Positions 6,727-8,933 of a stretch of 8,933 nucleotides of DNA are shown here, piece after piece. Every line of letters begins with the position of its first letter. The first letter of the stretch is position 1. The stretch is taken from positions 1 to 8,933 of the forward strand of contig CALXJL010000060.1 of assembly GCA_944388615.1 (NCBI GenBank), written 5' to 3'. Origin of the DNA: an uncultured Clostridia bacterium. GTDB taxonomy: Bacteria > Bacillota > Clostridia > TANB77 > CAG-508. A program made the position numbers and the translations under genes. Below the pieces are notes generated by a model. The model did no database searches, was not told where the DNA came from, and saw only the letters and a program-made list of their open reading frames with translations.

Positions 6727-7722
6727 TCATATTTTATTTTTTACCATTATAGCATTATGTGTATTTAATTCAAATAGTTTTTCATTCATAAATTTAAAAT
6801 GTATTGTTATCTCTTTATTTTCGTGTACTTCTATGTAATCAATTAATTCTGTTATAATATCTCTATCTAATTTAGTTATATTTTTATTTGCTTTGAAATT
6901 TTCTATCCATAAGCTATTTCCATTTATAATTTCTTCTTGCTTTTCTTTTTGTTTATCTAAGTTTATAATAATTTCTTTTAGCTTATTTATGTCTTGCTCA
7001 TATTTTTGTTTGTACTCTAAATATTCTTCTTTTGTTATATAGTCATTTTTCCAATCTTCATATAATCCTCTTTTTAGATTATTTATTTTTTCTATTTCTC
7101 TTTTTTTGGCTTGTTTTATATTTTGGGTATTTTCATTTACCAATTTTTGAGTCACTAACTTATTTATTTGTTCTAATAATTTCTCAGTATCAATCAGTAA
7201 ATCTATATGTAATTTAATAACCTCTAAAACCGATTTTTCTAATTCTTCCACTTTTAAAGTATGTTTCGTGCATAACTTATTTGATTTTTTTCTATATGTA
7301 CCACATATGTAATATTCATAAACTGTTCCTTTTTTGTTTTTACAATATTTTTTATGCATTGCACGTCCACAATCTGCACATTTTAGAATTCCAGCCCATA
7401 TACTTAAGTTTCCATTCTTTTGTACCCTAGTATCAATTTTTCTTAACTCTTGCGCTTTTTTAAATAATTCTTTTTCTATTATTGGCTCATGCATATTTTC
7501 TACTGTAATCCATTCATTTTCTGGTACTTGTTCCACCTTATGAATCTTATAGCTTTTCACTCGTCTTTTTCCCTGTGTAACATTTCCTATGTAAATATCA
7601 TTTTTTAAGATATTTCTAATTGTAGATGGACACCATGAATAATCTTCTTGTTTCATTTTAAAATTATTATAATTTTGATTTAATTTTTTGTTTTTATAAC
7701 CTGTTGGATTCAAAACTCCCAT
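6727..7722 (-). CDS. C-terminal part of a large serine recombinase (zinc ribbon and coiled coil)
   Basis: A 331-codon frame holding the DNA-binding half of the recombinase. It begins within the Recombinase domain (WCPSTIRNIL, 30-39, and DIYIGNV). It continues through a zinc beta-ribbon with Cys115, Cys118, Cys140 and Cys151, then a long charged coiled coil (about 155-265), which in this family controls synapsis and directionality. It ends with a short C-terminal tail. The same frame continues upstream of its nominal ATG to about 7905 and encodes GEFVGAFPSYGY and SICHRLND, proving that it is the continuation of the catalytic half rather than an independent gene. Confidence 0.88.
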   Translation of the reverse strand: MGVLNPTGYKNKKLNQNYNNFKMKQEDYSWCPSTIRNILKNDIYIGNVTQGKRRVKSYKIHKVEQVPENEWITVENMHEPIIEKELFKKAQELRKIDTRVQKNGNLSIWAGILKCADCGRAMHKKYCKNKKGTVYEYYICGTYRKKSNKLCTKHTLKVEELEKSVLEVIKLHIDLLIDTEKLLEQINKLVTQKLVNENTQNIKQAKKREIEKINNLKRGLYEDWKNDYITKEEYLEYKQKYEQDINKLKEIIINLDKQKEKQEEIINGNSLWIENFKANKNITKLDRDIITELIDYIEVHENKEITIHFKFMNEKLFELNTHNAIMVKNKI

Positions 7723-7831
7723 ATCATTTAGCCTATGACAAATGCTTAAATTACCTAACCCTTCATTTACTTTCCATTCAAAAATCTTTCTTACAATTTC
7801 AGCTGATTCTTTGTCTATGATTAGCTTATGA

Positions 7832-8422
7832 TTATCTTTTGGATCTTTTATATATCCATATGATGGAAATGCTCCTACAAATTCTCCGTTTCTTTTTTCT
7901 ACTATTTAATGCTGATCTTATTTTTATTGATGTATCTCTTGCATATTCATCATTAATTAAATTCTTAAATGGTACTAATATTGTATTTCCACTTGTAGGA
8001 TTTTTAAAACTGTCTACTGAATCATTAATTGCAATAAATCTTATATTAAATAGCGGAAATATTTGCTCTATATAATTTCCAACTTCTATGTAGTTTCTTC
8101 CAAGTCTTGATAAATCTTTTACAAGAACACAATTAATATTTCCTTTTCTCATATCTTTTAATAATCTTTGGAATTCTGGTCTATTAAAGTCTGTACCTGT
8201 ATAACCATCATCAACATAGGTGTCGTAAACTATTAGGTCTTTGTGTTCATTTATATATTCATTTAATAATGTTTTTTGACTTGTTACACTATTACTTTCC
8301 TTTCTGTTCTCTCCATTATCACTATCTTCTTGTGAAAGTCTAATATATAATGCAACTGACCATATTTTTGTTTTTTGAGCCTCTAAATTTTCTAATGTAT
8401 ATTTTGATTTTCTCCCAGGCAT
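7832..8422 (-). CDS. N-terminal catalytic part of the large serine recombinase
   Basis: A 196-codon frame with the resolvase/invertase catalytic domain, which cuts DNA through a covalent phosphoserine link. YIRLS (26-30) carries the nucleophile Ser30 and the active-site Arg28; DDGYTGTDFNRP (71-82) and KDLSRLGRN (102-110, with Arg106 and Arg109) are typical. About the last 20 residues are out-of-frame sequence after the frameshift. ATG 8422 is chosen because AAAGGA lies 6 bases upstream. The ATG at 8437 overlaps the stop of the preceding small ORF (ATGA) but has no ribosome binding site of its own; it could be used only by coupled translation and would add five residues. Confidence 0.88.
   Translation of the reverse strand: MPGRKSKYTLENLEAQKTKIWSVALYIRLSQEDSDNGENRKESNSVTSQKTLLNEYINEHKDLIVYDTYVDDGYTGTDFNRPEFQRLLKDMRKGNINCVLVKDLSRLGRNYIEVGNYIEQIFPLFNIRFIAINDSVDSFKNPTSGNTILVPFKNLINDEYARDTSIKIRSALNSRKKKRRICRSISIIWIYKRSKR
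7893..7898 (-). other. Frameshift site: A6 run in the recombinase gene
   Basis: In sense orientation the catalytic frame reads AGT AGA AAA AAG AAA CGG. With one A fewer it becomes AGT AGA AAA AGA AAC GGA, giving SRKRNG and then EFVGAF, as expected for the family. A homopolymer of this kind is prone to slippage in cells and to error in sequencing. Confidence 0.82.
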
Positions 8423-8428
8423 ATATTT

Positions 8429-8434
8429 TCCTTT
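8429..8434 (-). promoter_or_regulatory. Ribosome binding site deciding the recombinase start
   Basis: AAAGGA lies 6 bases before ATG 8422, whereas nothing comparable precedes the ATG at 8437. It therefore supports the shorter recombinase starting MPGRK. Confidence 0.6.
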
Positions 8435-8583
8435 CATTTTATTTTGTGTTGTATAATGTTTAATTTATATTCTTCAAATGTCTTGCTATTCTGAGAATAT
8501 TTAATTTTTACGTTTATATCTCCAACTTTCACACTACATGTATTTTTTGTCCTATTTATATATTTAATAATCTCTTGTTCCAT
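8434..8583 (-). CDS. Small basic protein of unknown function, coupled to the recombinase
   Basis: A 49-codon frame, ATG 8583 to TGA 8434, which I do not recognise. AAGGAAGG precedes the start at a rather long spacing of about 11 bases. The stop codon overlaps an ATG (ATGA) of the recombinase frame, and the recombinase's better start is only 11 bases further on, so the two are probably translated together. The product is lysine-rich with one Cys (residue 16), has no membrane segment or signal peptide, and has an alternating pattern (CSVKVGDINVKIKY) that suggests a small beta-sheet. Its position suggests an accessory factor for recombination, for example a directionality factor, but that is inference only. 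Confidence 0.55.
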   Translation of the reverse strand: MEQEIIKYINRTKNTCSVKVGDINVKIKYSQNSKTFEEYKLNIIQHKIK

Positions 8584-8671
8584 GTTTTAGCTTACCTTCC
8601 TTGATTAAGTTTATTAATAAAACAAAAAATTATTCCTTGACTTTGATGAAATATATTGATTTTTTTATACA
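8584..8671 (-). other. Leader between the intron and the small ORF
   Basis: This 88-base, extremely AT-rich stretch is the 3' exon beside the intron. It ends in the ribosome binding site of the small ORF. I find no convincing promoter or terminator in it, so transcription of the recombinase genes may come from beyond the intron. Confidence 0.5.
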
Positions 8672-8674
8672 ATC

Positions 8675-8713
8675 GAGTAGGAACTGAATAATTATTTTAT
8701 TCAGTGTCCTCTC
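8675..8713 (-). ncRNA. Group II intron domain VI with branch-point adenosine
   Basis: It starts two bases after domain V. GAG (8713-8711) pairs with CTC (8677-8675), GGA (8709-8707) with TCC (8682-8680), and ACTGAATAA (8705-8697) with TTATTCAGT (8691-8683) around a 5-base loop. The unpaired A at 8678, opposite A8710, sits at the usual branch-point distance from the 3' splice site. Confidence 0.8.
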
Positions 8714-8715
8714 AC

Positions 8716-8748
8716 ACCACCACATCGTGCCGTTCGGCAATGGGCGGT
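8716..8748 (-). ncRNA. Group II intron domain V
   Basis: A 33-base hairpin, the catalytic core of the ribozyme. The lower stem pairs ACCGCC (8748-8743) with GGTGGT (8721-8716) and carries a CGC catalytic triad (8746-8744). CAT (8742-8740) pairs with ATG (8725-8723), leaving U8722 bulged. A two-base bulge (8728-8727) is followed by an upper stem GCC/GGC closed by a GAAC tetraloop (8735-8732). Size, bulge and loop fit domain V. Confidence 0.85.
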
Positions 8749-8765
8749 TCAATAGAATTAATACT

Positions 8766-8933
8766 TTAACAGTATACACTAGTAAGGCTTGTATATCCAA
8801 ATCTTTCTAGTGTTTTATTATTTAATGCTATTGCAAGACCTGGTGTATTTGATATTCTCCAATAACTTTTCCTTGTCCATGTGTAGTGCCATGCCTTATC
8901 TTTGCTCAATCCTAGGTCAATTAAATTCTTCTT
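8766..8933 (-). CDS. ltrA: Group II intron reverse transcriptase/maturase, C-terminal fragment at the window edge
   Basis: The last 55 codons of the intron-encoded protein, which helps the intron RNA fold and splice and reverse-transcribes it into new sites. Visible are GLSKDKAWHY and TRKSYWRISNTP, the conserved maturase C-terminal block (GVSK-KA-x-W, TRKGYWRI in relatives), then LERFGYTSL and a TAA stop at 8766. No HNH endonuclease domain follows, so this is an endonuclease-lacking type. The stop lies 17 bases before domain V, an unusually close position that suggests the frame reaches from domain IV to the edge of V. The rest is off the window. Confidence 0.88.
   Translation of the reverse strand, partial: KKNLIDLGLSKDKAWHYTWTRKSYWRISNTPGLAIALNNKTLERFGYTSLTSVYC

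Larger units (their letters stand above)
6727..8422 (-). pseudogene. Large serine recombinase gene (TnpX/TndX type) split by a one-base insertion
   Basis: Joining the two halves across the A6 run at 7893-7898 with one base removed gives a continuous 564-residue protein: catalytic domain with Ser30, Recombinase domain, zinc ribbon (Cys348, 351, 373, 384), then coiled coil. This is a usual length for the recombinases that excise and insert Tn4451- and Tn5397-like elements of clostridia. The span is 1696 bases, 3 x 565 + 1, so a single excess base is the only lesion. If real, the element can no longer move by itself. No other transfer genes of an integrative element are in the window; they would lie beyond the intron, past base 8933. 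Confidence 0.82.
8672..8933 (-). mobile_element. 3' end of a group II intron
   Basis: A self-splicing, retromobile intron in the same orientation as the recombinase genes. The window holds only its 3' end: the end of the maturase frame, domain V (8748-8716), domain VI (8713-8675) and a terminal CTACTCGAT, a typical bacterial group II 3' end. The predicted 3' splice site falls after 8672, seven bases from the branch-point A (8678, counted inclusively). The 3' exon is the leader of the recombinase operon. Intron domains I-III and most of the maturase lie outside the window. Confidence 0.88.

Noticed and set aside
7893..7899. A AAA AAG heptamer in the recombinase gene, in the right phase for programmed -1 frameshifting
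   Set aside because: The downstream half needs a +1 shift. A -1 shift here would reach a stop (TAG) within a few codons, so it cannot join the two halves.
8683..8705. A perfect 9-bp inverted repeat that looks like a terminator
   Set aside because: It is the distal stem of intron domain VI and is followed by TCCTACTC, not a U run.

Overview
The window is very AT-rich, and every gene I can support lies on the minus strand, so transcription runs from high to low coordinates. Polypurine Shine-Dalgarno sites (AAGGAG type), a sigma-A-like promoter, TGG for tryptophan with TGA as a stop (standard code) and the gene families present all suggest a low-GC Bacillota, most likely a member of the Clostridia. 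I cannot name a species.

Layout in the direction of transcription. (1) 8933-8672: the 3' end of a group II intron, with the last 55 codons of its reverse transcriptase/maturase, domain V and domain VI with a branch-point A. (2) 8583-6727: a mobile-element integration module into whose leader the intron has inserted. It has a 49-codon small ORF and a large serine recombinase whose gene is split by a one-base insertion in an A6 run. (3) 6713-6240: an intact Nudix hydrolase whose ribosome binding site starts right after the recombinase stop. (4) 6217-2402: a surface-polysaccharide operon with a near-consensus promoter. Its genes are a fusion of a family-2 glycosyltransferase with a GT-D (DUF1792) glycosyltransferase domain, a polysaccharide pyruvyl transferase family protein and a divergent PP2C-like phosphatase. 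The first gene carries a one-base frameshift near its start. (5) 2349-1: a P2-type cation ATPase that runs off the window and is preceded by a long hairpin containing its ribosome binding site.

The operon in region 4 probably makes or decorates a cell-surface glycan: two glycosyltransferase modules add sugars and the pyruvyl-transferase-like enzyme modifies them. The PP2C-like protein is the odd partner and may be a regulatory phosphatase. The ATPase is a separate membrane transporter with its own predicted leader. Regions 1 and 2 are nested mobile DNA. The two frameshifts are both a single excess base; each could be real gene decay or a base-calling error.

No stretch longer than about 100 bases lacks a gene or an identified RNA or regulatory element. 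I saw no tRNA, rRNA or CRISPR array, and the plus-strand open frames are shadows of the minus-strand genes.
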